Shown: piece by piece, positions 56,486 to 64,000 of the stretch
How the letters are laid out: each line of letters starts with the position of its first letter
How positions within the stretch are numbered: position 1 is the stretch's first letter
NCBI RefSeq assembly: GCF_963360655.1
Contig: NZ_OY725712.1
Coordinates: forward strand, 806,001 to 870,000
Length of the DNA: 64,000 nt
Direction: 5' to 3'
From: Collinsella aerofaciens
GTDB taxonomy: Bacteria; Actinomycetota; Coriobacteriia; Coriobacteriales; Coriobacteriaceae
Position numbers and translations under genes: made by a program
Notes under the pieces: model-generated
What the model was told of the DNA's origin: nothing
Seen by the model: only the letters and a program-made list of their open reading frames with translations
The model's database searches: none

Positions 56486-56748
56486 CGACCCCTTTGCCGA
56501 GCCTGTTCAATCTCCTGCCAAAATTTCTTCTGGACTGGAGACAAGGCATGAATGATAAGCCACCCACGGACAAGCTCGACCGCGACAAGCTCCACGCTTC
56601 GTCCGTCTGGGAGCCATCCAATCGCAAGCCATCTCGGCGGCTCGTCCTTCGACTCGCGACGAATGCACTCAGTAACCGCAAGCCAAGCGCTAAGCACCTG
56701 CTTTTCCGTCAGGTGCTTTTTAGCGTTGGGATGAATCTCAACATCCAT
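56482..56748 (-). CDS. Putative toxin-like small protein
   Basis: An 88-residue basic protein beginning MDVEIHPNAKKHLTEKQVLS. The order is one helix pair, then a three-stranded sheet (PRWLAIGWLPDGRSVELVAVEL, GWLIIHALSP) and a C-terminal helix (KKFWQEIEQARQRGR), compatible with the small RNase-like folds of RelE/BrnT-type toxins. The family is not identified with confidence. GGAGGAG precedes the ATG at 56748. The overlap with the ribbon-helix-helix gene is the main reason for the call. Confidence 0.6.
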   Translation of the reverse strand: MDVEIHPNAKKHLTEKQVLSAWLAVTECIRRESKDEPPRWLAIGWLPDGRSVELVAVELVRGWLIIHALSPVQKKFWQEIEQARQRGR

Positions 56749-56806
56749 GCATCTTCTCCTCCATCTTACCCAATTTCGTATGACGAAAGTCCACTGTCGC
56801 CAATTC

Positions 56807-57166
56807 TTAAGCCGGCACGCGTTGGAGAGCAGGGGTCGAAACAATGATTGAAGGACGCTCTAGTACGGCCCAGGCGCCGGGGCAGGAGCACATGCGCCAA
56901 GGGCGGACGTTTTCGTAGCGCGCGAGGATATTGCCGTCGCGATCGATGAAGGCGATGTCGATGGGATAGGCCATAAAACACGTATGGACCGAAGAGCAGC
57001 GTGGAAACGCCATGACGAGCGGCAGGCCGTTGGCGGCAACCGGACGCCGTCCCAGCATGCCGCGCAGGCGCACGACAAACGACTCCGCCACCACAAACTC
57101 GGCCGGCGTCCAACCCAGCCTATTGAGTGCCCGCGCGTAGACGATGTAGGACGAGACCGCGGTCAC
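56807..57166 (-). CDS. DUF192-family protein at the end of the Tad operon
   Basis: A 119-residue protein with the DUF192 pattern: FVVRLRGMLGRRP, then LVMAFPRCSSVHTCFMAYPIDIAFIDRDGNIL and a closing CSCPGAWAVLERP. The domain is small, mostly beta, and has been linked to envelope or pilus loci in other bacteria, but its chemistry is unknown. No signal peptide is visible. The start is taken as GTG at 57166, which overlaps the stop of the preceding pilin-like gene (ATGTGA), so it belongs to the operon. Confidence 0.8.
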   Translation of the reverse strand: MTAVSSYIVYARALNRLGWTPAEFVVAESFVVRLRGMLGRRPVAANGLPLVMAFPRCSSVHTCFMAYPIDIAFIDRDGNILARYENVRPWRMCSCPGAWAVLERPSIIVSTPALQRVPA

Positions 57167-57639
57167 ATGACCACCCCCGGACGCCATGGATCGACCGTCA
57201 CCGCACGCTCGTGCGACAACGTTGTCGGCGCCCCCAGCGGAACGCCAGCGATGCTGAGAGAAGTCGGCCACGGCTCATAGTGCATGGTGCAGGTGTAGGT
57301 CCTAAACGTACCGGATAGGGAGAGCAGGCCACCATCCGATGCCTCCGCGCCTTGCTCGCTCGACACTTCGATCTGCAAGTCATAGCCTTCCATGGCATTC
57401 AGAATTTGAGTCTGAACCGTCGCCGAGGCATCGGCAGAGCTTTCGTCGCCCTCCCCCTCCGACGCCACGGCGTGCGCCAACACGATGTCGGGCACCACGC
57501 GGTCGAAGCGCGCAACAGCGCTGGCAAAGATCATGACGTTGTACACGATGAGTGCCAGCACCAGCAAAACGGGCGTAACCACTGCCATCTCAACCGTCGC
57601 TTGGGCGCGCTCCTCGCGCAGACGCATGCGGATACTCAT
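57163..57639 (-). CDS. TadE-like pseudopilin
   Basis: A 158-residue protein with a short basic N-terminus (MSIRMRLREERAQATVEMA) followed by a membrane helix (VVTPVLLVLALIVYNVMIF). The AQATVEMAVV motif with Glu five residues after the predicted prepilin peptidase site is characteristic of TadE/TadF pseudopilins. The rest is a soluble domain with two Cys. Its ATG overlaps the TAA stop of the gene before (TAATG). Confidence 0.85.
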   Translation of the reverse strand: MSIRMRLREERAQATVEMAVVTPVLLVLALIVYNVMIFASAVARFDRVVPDIVLAHAVASEGEGDESSADASATVQTQILNAMEGYDLQIEVSSEQGAEASDGGLLSLSGTFRTYTCTMHYEPWPTSLSIAGVPLGAPTTLSHERAVTVDPWRPGVVM

Positions 57640-59792
57640 TACGACCCACCGCCCAGAGCGCCAACCAGCGTGGCGACATCGACGGTGAGCGGGATGGAGC
57701 CGCCGCCGGGCAGAGGAATCTCCGCAAGTGTGAACACCGTACCGCTAATGGTGCGTTCGACTTGATATTCCAACGCCTCGCAAAGCGCCCTGGGATCGGT
57801 CACGCCCAACGGAATACTTCGCAGTTTGTCTTGCGTTTGAGAGAGACCCGCAATGTCAGACCCCGGACTCTTAATGACGTTGGCGGAATCGGTCAGCACC
57901 GGCTTTCGCAGGCGCAAGTCGCACGGTTCCAAACCCAGCGCCGCCACGGACGCCGAAACGGTATCGCCGAGCCACGATGCAATGGAGCCCAACGCACCGC
58001 TGCCCCCTCCTAGGTCTTTAATCATCTCGTCCATAAGTTCGTCGGCCGAACCTTGGATGTCTCCGTATCCCACGAGTAGCCGTCCCCAAACATCCATGAC
58101 GCCGTCGAGCACGCCGGCAACGCCGCCCGAGCGTTCCTTCAATGTCGAGAAAAATCGCGAAAGCACGTTGTTTTGCGCCGTCGCCTCATCGGGCGCCAGC
58201 ACCGCGGCAGAGATAGCACCGCGATCGCCAAGCCTGACTGCCGCGTTAAACGAGGAGTTAAGTTGATCGGGGCTGGTAATGTCACCCGAAACTGCAAAGG
58301 CGACCACGCCGTTGCGGCCAGGTGGGGCGATACGCGGGCGCTCGCCGGAAAGCGCTTTAATGGCCTGGTCAAACGCATTGCCCGCACGGTCGGCCTCATC
58401 CTCGGTCTGACGCTCAAGTTCGAGTTCTTTGTTGCGGCATTCGACGTAGTCTTCCAGAGCCTCTTTGAATCGATCAAAGTGGTACTCAAAGCCGTTTTCG
58501 ATAGAAGTCGAAGGAGCCGCAACGGCACCGAGCGACGAAACACCAAAATGGCATCTATTGCATTTGTCCTGCCCGTCATAAGCAGCAACCGAGGCCAGCC
58601 CGCATGGCGCCCCCTTCTTATAGTTGGGGCAACTCGTTCCGTAATGCAGATACGTCTTGCCATCGATGGCACTGGTTGGCCACACCGTATCGGTATAGAG
58701 TTCCGTCGCTCGCACCTCGTCAGTGTTGCGCGGCAACAGCGGGATATAGGAAGCGACTTCATCTCCGTCCTCGGTTACATATGCACGATTGACCTCTGTA
58801 CTCGCATAGGTGTAAAACGCCTTGCGCGCCGCCGACTCCGCCTTCGTCTCGACGCTTGAACCCTGCGGTTTTTCGTCTGCCAGGCGTTGACGGTAGTAGG
58901 TCTTCGCGCGGTCGAGCGCCACCTGTGGCTCCCACGAAATGCTCGAGGCATAATGCGGGTTCTGCTCACCCGAGAGCTTTGCCAAACTCCTCGTACGTTC
59001 CCACATGCATGAACAGCTACCGACCGAAGCCGGAACCGATCCACCGCAATCCGCAAGCCAGGCGCGTTCTTTTGCTTTCGCCGTCTCCTCCAAGGCCTTC
59101 TGCAGCTCATCTGCTGCGCGCTCCAGATCTTTCGATGTGTCTTTAATGGCATCGGTCGAGATCTCAGAACCCTCGAGCGCAACGAAATCCGACTCGGACG
59201 TCCTGGGCACGGCAAGCGCCGTACCGGTATAGGTCACACTATCGGTATCCTGCGCCGACACCGCCTGCGTGGCACGCGCGGCAATCAGATACGGCAGAGC
59301 CGTCTCGATTTTCTGCAAGCCTTCCGATGCGCTTTTGGCAAACTTGTTGCGCGTTTTAATGATCTCAATCCCGGTGTCGACCATATTGCCGGCAACTGGT
59401 TCGGCACCCGGGATGAGGATGGCGACCAGGCCCGTCCCGATCGTGGCAAACCCCGCTAGCCCCAGACTCAAGATGCTCGCATCAACCACCGTGGCAGCCG
59501 TGTGATAGGACGACACTACGTTGGCACCCGCCAGCGCGCCGCTATCGGCCGCCACCTGGGTGTCCCCCGCGCGCGACATGCTCCATATCGCCGCGGTCGA
59601 CGAAAACAACAACGTGAGCACCACTAGGATGACCACGGCAGAAGAAAGCGTGGTGTAGGCACCGTCTTCGATAAACAGGTCGATACCGGCGCGGCCCATA
59701 AAGCCGCCTCGCTTGCGATGGCAGCTCGGACGGCGCGTCAAAACGCGTCTAGACCAGAAACGCTTAATCCCATGCAGCAATCCACGAATCAT
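57639..59792 (-). CDS. TadG-like pilus-assembly protein (717 residues)
   Basis: One N-terminal membrane helix (SAVVILVVLTLLFSSTAAIWS) follows a basic segment with EDGAYTTLSS, like the pseudopilin start of Tad proteins. Next comes AGDTQVAADSGALAGANVV, which is typical of TadG-type proteins (Flp pilus-assembly). The large exterior part has helical stretches (KDLERAADELQKALEETAKAKERA) and an unusual Cys set: CGGSVPASVGSCSC and then CPNYKKGAPC...CNRCHFG, the last fitting a metal or disulfide site. GGAGGGAGATT precedes the ATG at 59792. Confidence 0.8.
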   Translation of the reverse strand: MIRGLLHGIKRFWSRRVLTRRPSCHRKRGGFMGRAGIDLFIEDGAYTTLSSAVVILVVLTLLFSSTAAIWSMSRAGDTQVAADSGALAGANVVSSYHTAATVVDASILSLGLAGFATIGTGLVAILIPGAEPVAGNMVDTGIEIIKTRNKFAKSASEGLQKIETALPYLIAARATQAVSAQDTDSVTYTGTALAVPRTSESDFVALEGSEISTDAIKDTSKDLERAADELQKALEETAKAKERAWLADCGGSVPASVGSCSCMWERTRSLAKLSGEQNPHYASSISWEPQVALDRAKTYYRQRLADEKPQGSSVETKAESAARKAFYTYASTEVNRAYVTEDGDEVASYIPLLPRNTDEVRATELYTDTVWPTSAIDGKTYLHYGTSCPNYKKGAPCGLASVAAYDGQDKCNRCHFGVSSLGAVAAPSTSIENGFEYHFDRFKEALEDYVECRNKELELERQTEDEADRAGNAFDQAIKALSGERPRIAPPGRNGVVAFAVSGDITSPDQLNSSFNAAVRLGDRGAISAAVLAPDEATAQNNVLSRFFSTLKERSGGVAGVLDGVMDVWGRLLVGYGDIQGSADELMDEMIKDLGGGSGALGSIASWLGDTVSASVAALGLEPCDLRLRKPVLTDSANVIKSPGSDIAGLSQTQDKLRSIPLGVTDPRALCEALEYQVERTISGTVFTLAEIPLPGGGSIPLTVDVATLVGALGGGS

Positions 59793-60300
59793 AATCTCCC
59801 TCCAGCCATTCGGGACGTGATTGATACGAGACATCGACCTTGAGCTCAACGTAGCCACCCTCGGCGGTACCACCCATAGCCTGCGCAAACGCACCGATCA
59901 CAGGCAACGGCTTGACCTCGCCGGAAACGGACACGGACGAGACGCCACCCGCATCGGCCCGGCTAAGCTCAATATCCCACGACAACGGCCCGCCGGCATG
60001 AAAGATCGAAACGTTGGGCACTGCGGCAAGCCGGCGGCGGGTGAACTCCTTAAGATCGTCGTCCTCCGCCGTCGTCGTGATCATGAGCCGCGCGGTCTCG
60101 GCGGCGGCAGACTCCATGACCGCGCGCGTATAAAGCAGGCACACCGGTTGCAGTGCGAGAAGGATGAGCGTCAGAAACGTCGGCAGCAAAAAAGCGGCCT
60201 CGACCGTAGACTGCGCCCAGTCCTCGCGCGCGATATCAATACAACGCGATGTCCTTAGCGCCCGCAGCGGCGTCGATAACCGACGTCGAGGCAACGCCAT
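59764..60300 (-). CDS. TadE-like pseudopilin (second)
   Basis: The recognisable protein begins near IDIAREDWAQSTVEAAFLL, a TadE-type start with Glu after the cleavage site, then helix PTFLTLILLALQPVCLLYT. About 120 exterior residues follow. No start codon with a ribosome site lies just before this; the ATG at 60300 gives 178 residues but overlaps the previous gene by 65 bases. The real start may be a rare codon near 60240. Its end overlaps the TadG-like start by 29 bases. Confidence 0.75.
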   Translation of the reverse strand: MALPRRRLSTPLRALRTSRCIDIAREDWAQSTVEAAFLLPTFLTLILLALQPVCLLYTRAVMESAAAETARLMITTTAEDDDLKEFTRRRLAAVPNVSIFHAGGPLSWDIELSRADAGGVSSVSVSGEVKPLPVIGAFAQAMGGTAEGGYVELKVDVSYQSRPEWLEGDYDSWIAAWD

Positions 60301-60454
60301 GGGATGCCGCCCGCTCAACCAGCGCCGCCAAGCGTCCATCGGTGCCAGCACGCCAAAGTCCCACAATCGCCAGCACGATCGATAACAGCGCCACCGTGAC
60401 GATGGCGTATTCCACAGTCGCTTGGGCAGATTCCTCGCGCAGGACGTCATGCAT
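60236..60454 (-). CDS. Small Flp/TadE-like pilin (72 residues)
   Basis: The N-terminus MHDVLREESAQATVEYAIVT has the pseudopilin motif with Glu and Tyr as in Flp (Q-A-T-V-E-Y), followed by one helix (VALLSIVLAIVGLWRA). A 40-residue tail without Cys completes it. It lies directly after the gene for a single-helix lipoprotein-like or anchor protein. It may be a minor pilin. Confidence 0.78.
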   Translation of the reverse strand: MHDVLREESAQATVEYAIVTVALLSIVLAIVGLWRAGTDGRLAALVERAASHGVASTSVIDAAAGAKDIALY

Positions 60455-60455
60455 T

Positions 60456-61019
60456 TCACGACCCCTCCTTTGAGTTCGATGCCTGCGGGCTCAGGCGGAT
60501 CACGCGCAGGCGGCACGAGGCATCGCCGGCATCCGCGGCAACCGTCACCATATCGACCCAGCCGCGCCCATCGCGCACGATGGCGCCCCATACGTTGCCC
60601 TTAATATCAAGATAGCCGCTCAGGGCGAGCTGGGCCGTTGGCACCTCGCGGTAGGCGCGTAACATATCCGCCGCCGCCTCGGTCATCGGTCGGTCCTCAG
60701 ACCATGCAAGCCGGACCGTAATCGCGTTGTCCCCAGGCGAATCCGTCGCAGTGCCAGACCGCTTGTCGAGCGTCCGCAGAAAGGTTTGCGCCGTGACAGC
60801 GACATCCGAATCGTCCGCATCTCGCATCTCATCTTTTTGAGACGCCACCGCCGAATCTGAGCCCGAATCGAAGGCGGCCCCAGGACGCTGCTGCCGCGCG
60901 GCGTTAAGCCCCCAAAGCACCGCCGCTATCGCCACGGTCAGGCAAGCAAACACCAGCAGCACCCCGATGGGGCGCTCGCCCTCTACAGGCTGTTGATGCC
61001 CTCGCTGATAGCGTTCCAT
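60456..61019 (-). CDS. Tad-locus membrane-anchored protein of unknown function
   Basis: A 187-residue protein with one N-terminal helix (IGVLLVFACLTVAIAAVLWGL, residues about 18-38) and an exterior domain of about 145 residues ending RVIRLSPQASNSKEGS. The domain is not recognised. The ATG at 61019 overlaps the Flp pilin stop by 37 bases; a GTG at 60962 would begin just at the helix and is an alternative. Its place between two pilin genes suggests an assembly role. Confidence 0.65.
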   Translation of the reverse strand: MERYQRGHQQPVEGERPIGVLLVFACLTVAIAAVLWGLNAARQQRPGAAFDSGSDSAVASQKDEMRDADDSDVAVTAQTFLRTLDKRSGTATDSPGDNAITVRLAWSEDRPMTEAAADMLRAYREVPTAQLALSGYLDIKGNVWGAIVRDGRGWVDMVTVAADAGDASCRLRVIRLSPQASNSKEGS

Positions 61020-61216
61020 AGATCTTGGACCTTGCCCTTAAATGCGACGATGGCGATAATCGCGATCACCACGAGCACGCCGACCAAGATGGCATACTCG
61101 GTGGTACCCTGTGCACTCTCCTCCTGCAGTAGCTCCTTGGCGCGCTGACGAACATGTGCCGCCCGGCAAAACGCCCAGCCCTGGACCTTGCCAGCAGCGT
61201 CAGTCATCGTGTTCAT
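60983..61216 (-). CDS. flp: Flp-family type IVb pilin
   Basis: A 77-residue prepilin. The leader is long (residues 1-36) and ends in LQEESAQG; the mature part starts TTEYAILVGVLVVIAIIAI with Glu at the fifth position after the Gly and a Tyr next to it, which is the Flp signature. The tail VQDLWNAISEGINSL is typical. It is the likely major pilin subunit of the Tad pilus. TadV prepilin peptidase is not in the window. Confidence 0.9.
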   Translation of the reverse strand: MNTMTDAAGKVQGWAFCRAAHVRQRAKELLQEESAQGTTEYAILVGVLVVIAIIAIVAFKGKVQDLWNAISEGINSL

Positions 61217-61226
61217 GTATTCCTCC

Positions 61227-61868
61227 CTACATCATCCCGCCTGCTCCCAGCAGCGGGCCCAATATGGACAGAAGCAACGCCGGCAAGATGAGCGTGCCGG
61301 TGGGAATCAGCAGCTTGACGGGCGCACGCTCAATCTCGCGCTCGACCGCGGCGCGATGAGCCGCACGGATCTCGCGACTTTGAGCGGCCAGTGTCTCGGC
61401 AAGTGGGGCACCCAGGGCGAGTGCCTGCCCCACCGTAATGGCAAAGGTCTCGAGCGCTCGCACGTCCAGGTCGCGCGCGGCGGCCAACAACTCGTCCTCA
61501 CGCGTGCCCACGCCCACCTGCCACGCCATGCAGGCCCGCTCAAGGCGAAGAGCCAGCACTGACCGGCGGTTGGCGCAGAAAATCTCAAGCGCCGCATCAA
61601 ACGAAAGGCCGGCCGAAAGACCCAAGCGCACAACATCGATCATCTCGGACACTTCGCCGAGCGACACTCGCGCCGGGCCGCCCGCTCCAACCGCGCCCTT
61701 CACTCGCGCGGTCAGGGCATCGACCACCGAGCGACCCGCGGCAGCGACCAGCACCGCCTCGCGCTTGCAGGCCCCTGCGATCTTGCGCGCATCCGCCCGA
61801 TCCAAACCCGTCGCGACAAATACACTCAGGGCACACAGGCAAGCCACAACTGCAACCAGGGCGCTCAT
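61227..61868 (-). CDS. tadC: TadC-like type II/IV secretion platform protein
   Basis: A 213-residue inner-membrane protein. It has an N-terminal helix (ALVAVVACLCALSVFVATG), a T2SSF-type cytoplasmic region (MIDVVRLGLSAGLSFDAALEIFC ... LERACMAWQVGVGT ... FAITVGQALALGAPLAETLAAQSREIR) and a C-terminal helix (KLLIPTGTLILPALLLSILGPLL). The ATG at 61868 has GGTGGAGC and overlaps the tadB stop by 4 bases. It is shorter than average for TadC. Confidence 0.87.
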   Translation of the reverse strand: MSALVAVVACLCALSVFVATGLDRADARKIAGACKREAVLVAAAGRSVVDALTARVKGAVGAGGPARVSLGEVSEMIDVVRLGLSAGLSFDAALEIFCANRRSVLALRLERACMAWQVGVGTREDELLAAARDLDVRALETFAITVGQALALGAPLAETLAAQSREIRAAHRAAVEREIERAPVKLLIPTGTLILPALLLSILGPLLGAGGMM

Positions 61869-62791
61869 AGCTCCACCCGCATAATGCGCCGGATAACCAC
61901 CAGGGCAACGACGTTGAGGGCTAGACCCAGCACCACAGCGCCCGCACCGGCAGGCGTCGCAAGACCGCGACGAAAATCTGCCGAAAGCAGCGCCAACACC
62001 GCGCACATGCCCGCCGGCATCGCCGCGACCATATGCGCAGACATGCGAGCCTGCGACGTCTTAACATCCAGGCGGCGCTTGAGCTCAATGCGCTCCCCCA
62101 CCATGCTCGACGCCTCGGACAGTAAGTCGGCAAGCGGAGCACCGGTGCGCTGAGACACCTTAAGCGCCAAGGTCACAAGCGAAAGGCCGGGGGCGTCGAT
62201 GCGCACGAGCAAGTCATCGAGCGCGTCGGTCGCCGAGATGCCGCAATCGATCGCCGCCGCTACCCGCAAAAACTCGGTATGCACCGGTTCTTGCGCATGA
62301 GCGCCCACAAAGCGCATGCCCTGGGCCAGCGAATGTCCCGAGGCAAGCGACATGGAAAGTGCGGTAAACGCCTCGGGCATGGCCTCTTCTGCATCGTGTT
62401 GCTCGCGCCGGCTCTCAAAGCCATCCCGAGCGGCGCCAGCGGCAATCGGAGCAACAAGTCCCAAGGCAAACCCGAGGGGCGATAACGACACCATCGTTAG
62501 CAAAACGCAGCAGACACCGCTCGATAGCAGCAGAAACGCCAAACGCCCCGAAGCATCTTCGATCACGAGGCCAAGGCGACGCGCCGGAGCCAGCGATGCC
62601 CACGAACGGGCAATCTTTTTCAGCAGATCGTTTTCCACCAACTCACGCGGCAGCTTCTCTGCCACCGTCTCGAACGCCTGACGCGCCAGCTCCGCCGGCG
62701 GCACCTGCGGCACACGAGGTTCCGCCCCGCACGCCGTCGCGACAGAAAACCCTGCCAAACCCCCTACGACGAGGGGCACAGCGACCTCCAT
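61865..62791 (-). CDS. tadB: TadB-like type II/IV secretion platform protein
   Basis: A 308-residue membrane protein paired with TadC. After an N-terminal helix and a helical cytoplasmic stretch come two membrane helices (LAFLLLSSGVCCVLLTMVSL, FALGLVAPIAAGA), the T2SSF domain (MPEAFTALSMSLASGHSLAQGM ... LALKVSQRTGAPLADLLSEAS ... RLDVKTSQARMSAHMVAAMP) and two C-terminal helices. GGAGGTGGACGA precedes the ATG; it overlaps the ATPase gene by 28 bases. Confidence 0.88.
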   Translation of the reverse strand: MEVAVPLVVGGLAGFSVATACGAEPRVPQVPPAELARQAFETVAEKLPRELVENDLLKKIARSWASLAPARRLGLVIEDASGRLAFLLLSSGVCCVLLTMVSLSPLGFALGLVAPIAAGAARDGFESRREQHDAEEAMPEAFTALSMSLASGHSLAQGMRFVGAHAQEPVHTEFLRVAAAIDCGISATDALDDLLVRIDAPGLSLVTLALKVSQRTGAPLADLLSEASSMVGERIELKRRLDVKTSQARMSAHMVAAMPAGMCAVLALLSADFRRGLATPAGAGAVVLGLALNVVALVVIRRIMRVEL

Positions 62792-63990
62792 TCGTCCACC
62801 TCCTCTTGTGTGAGCGTCCCCGACCGCAGGCCTTCTGCGATAAACGGCGGCTCGCGGTCAAGCGTCCAGGTGCGCTCGGCGGCATCGAAAGTCACATAGC
62901 GCTCGAGCTCTACGCCGCCCGACGCGGCGCGACGCACCCCCGAATACGAGGAGACGAAGCGCCTGCCATCGGCGTGGCGCTCGGACATCACGATGCCGTC
63001 GAGCGCCATGGCAATCTGCTCTTCGATGAGCTCGCTCGGCAGATCGATGCCATAACGTGCAAGCAACGTCAGACGCACCACGGTCTCCTGCTCGGAACCC
63101 GCATGAAGCGTGGTGAGCGACCCGTCGTGGCCCGTGTTCATGGCCTGCAACATGTCGCAGCACTCGGCACCGCGCACCTCGCCCACCACGATGCGGTCGG
63201 GGCGCATGCGCAGGGCATTGGTCACCAGGTCGCGGATCGTCACCGCGCCCTCGCCCTCAATTGAAGCCTCGCGCGCCTCTAGACGCACCACGTGCGGATG
63301 ATGCGCAAACTTGAGCTCGGCAGAGTCCTCGATCGTCACGATGCGCTCGCCGGTGGAAATCTCACATGACAACGCGTTGAGCAGGGTGGTCTTACCAGAT
63401 CCCGTGCCTCCCGCAACCGCCAGGTCCTGTCGCAGCGACACCGCGCACGACAACAGCTGCGCATACCAAAGCGGCAGCGACCCCAGCCCCACAAGCTCGT
63501 CCAGCGAGCAGATGCGGTCCGAGAACTTTCGGATGGTGAGAATCGGTCCGTCAATCGCCACAGGCGGAATCACCGCGTTGACGCGATAGCCCGTTTTGAG
63601 GCGGGCGTTGACGATGGGGCTGCGCTCGTCGATACGGCGGCCAAGTGGCGAGATGATGCGGTCGATAAGCACACGGATCTGTTCATCATCCTCAAACGCA
63701 TGCTCGATGGGGTGCAAGACGCCGCCGCGTTCAAAGAAAGCCGAGCGGCAGCCGTTGATCATGATCTCGGTAACGGTGTCGTCCTCGATGAGCGGCTGCA
63801 ACGGCCCCAGGCCCACTACGTCATCCAAAATCTCGTCGATGATGGTCTCGCGCTCGGTCGTCGCGAGATCGGTCGGTTCCTCAACATTGAGCGCCGCCTC
63901 CACCGCGGGACGCAATTCCGAGCGGGCAAGTGCCGGGTCGATATAGGCGCTGATACGCGCCACTTCGTCGTAACCCATGCGGTCCATCAC
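62764..63990 (-). CDS. tadA: TadA/CpaF-type pilus assembly ATPase
   Basis: A secretion ATPase of at least 408 residues. Walker A is [17 protein letters not shown], the Asp box is [17 protein letters not shown]-like, Walker B is [20 protein letters not shown] and the His box is [15 protein letters not shown]. The N-terminal domain has [21 protein letters not shown]. It powers Flp pilus assembly with TadB and TadC. The frame continues open to the window edge; GTG at 63990 lacks a visible ribosome site, so the true start may be outside. Genes such as tadZ and rcpC would be expected there. Confidence 0.92.
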   Translation of the reverse strand: MMDRMGYDEVARISAYIDPALARSELRPAVEAALNVEEPTDLATTERETIIDEILDDVVGLGPLQPLIEDDTVTEIMINGCRSAFFERGGVLHPIEHAFEDDEQIRVLIDRIISPLGRRIDERSPIVNARLKTGYRVNAVIPPVAIDGPILTIRKFSDRICSLDELVGLGSLPLWYAQLLSCAVSLRQDLAVAGGTGSGKTTLLNALSCEISTGERIVTIEDSAELKFAHHPHVVRLEAREASIEGEGAVTIRDLVTNALRMRPDRIVVGEVRGAECCDMLQAMNTGHDGSLTTLHAGSEQETVVRLTLLARYGIDLPSELIEEQIAMALDGIVMSERHADGRRFVSSYSGVRRAASGGVELERYVTFDAAERTWTLDREPPFIAEGLRSGTLTQEEVDEWRSLCPSS

Positions 63991-64000
63991 GGCGCACTTG

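Overview
The window looks like chromosome of a Collinsella-type member of the Coriobacteriia (Actinomycetota). Base composition is high in G+C, genes are short-spaced and led by Shine-Dalgarno sites, and the gene set (FeoA-FeoA-FeoB with a FeoB-associated Cys-rich peptide, nickel-pincer lactate racemase genes, tandem YhgE/Pip proteins, VanRS-like pair, actinobacterial-type Tad pilus genes) suits an anaerobic gut actinobacterium. The genus is an inference; no rRNA or CRISPR array is present.

Layout. 1-4150: end of an OmpR-type regulator, the iron(II) uptake block (feoA, feoA, feoB, Cys-rich peptide) and an HPr protein. 4372-5877: IS256-family insertion sequence, copy 1. 6018-8697: aspS and divergent serB. 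8812-13447: a lactate racemase locus, larB-larC-tetR on the plus strand facing larA and an aquaglyceroporin on the minus strand. 14327-18712: ppc and hisS. 19026-21876: an internally deleted MFS gene, an M20 amidohydrolase and an EamA transporter. 22078-27117: two abutting YhgE/Pip genes. 27420-30145: htpG and a GNAT acetyltransferase. 30185-32249: a cpsB-cpsD-cpsC tyrosine-phosphorylation module. 32445-35541: phoR-phoP-pstB. 35645-39144: a VanSR-like pair divergent from a D,D-carboxypeptidase. 39276-43208: tRNA-Ser, an 813-residue TPR protein and three identical tRNA-Arg(ACG) genes. 43282-47819: a hypothetical gene, serS, a small membrane peptide, proC, rlmH and an SPFH protein. 47984-49489: IS256-family copy 2. 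49911-55533: tRNA-Leu(CAG), tatD, rsmA, metG, rsmI and a degenerate GH5-like protein. 56002-56748: tRNA-Phe and a toxin-antitoxin-like pair. 56807-63990: a Tad/Flp pilus operon running to the window edge.

The most unusual signal is between the genes. Five of the six tRNA genes (three Arg, Leu, Phe) are followed by a partial repeat of their own 3' half plus terminator. In that repeat the 5' part of the tRNA is replaced by a GC-rich block of about 100 bp that folds into three hairpins. The block is preceded by an inverted copy of that same tRNA's T-loop. Between the Arg, Leu and Phe versions the hairpin arms differ on both sides together, which suggests a selected structure. A second class of long nested palindromes has locus-specific perfect arms around a conserved internal-loop core. 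Both IS copies, with proteins of identical sequence and intact 8-bp target duplications, sit inside intergenic palindromes.

Several genes also depart from their families: HPr has Asp at position 46, LarC lacks its C-terminal domain and carries a long His-rich stretch, the GH5-like protein lacks the acid/base residues, and the MFS gene retains only its two ends. Functions are assigned by reading motifs; no database search was run.
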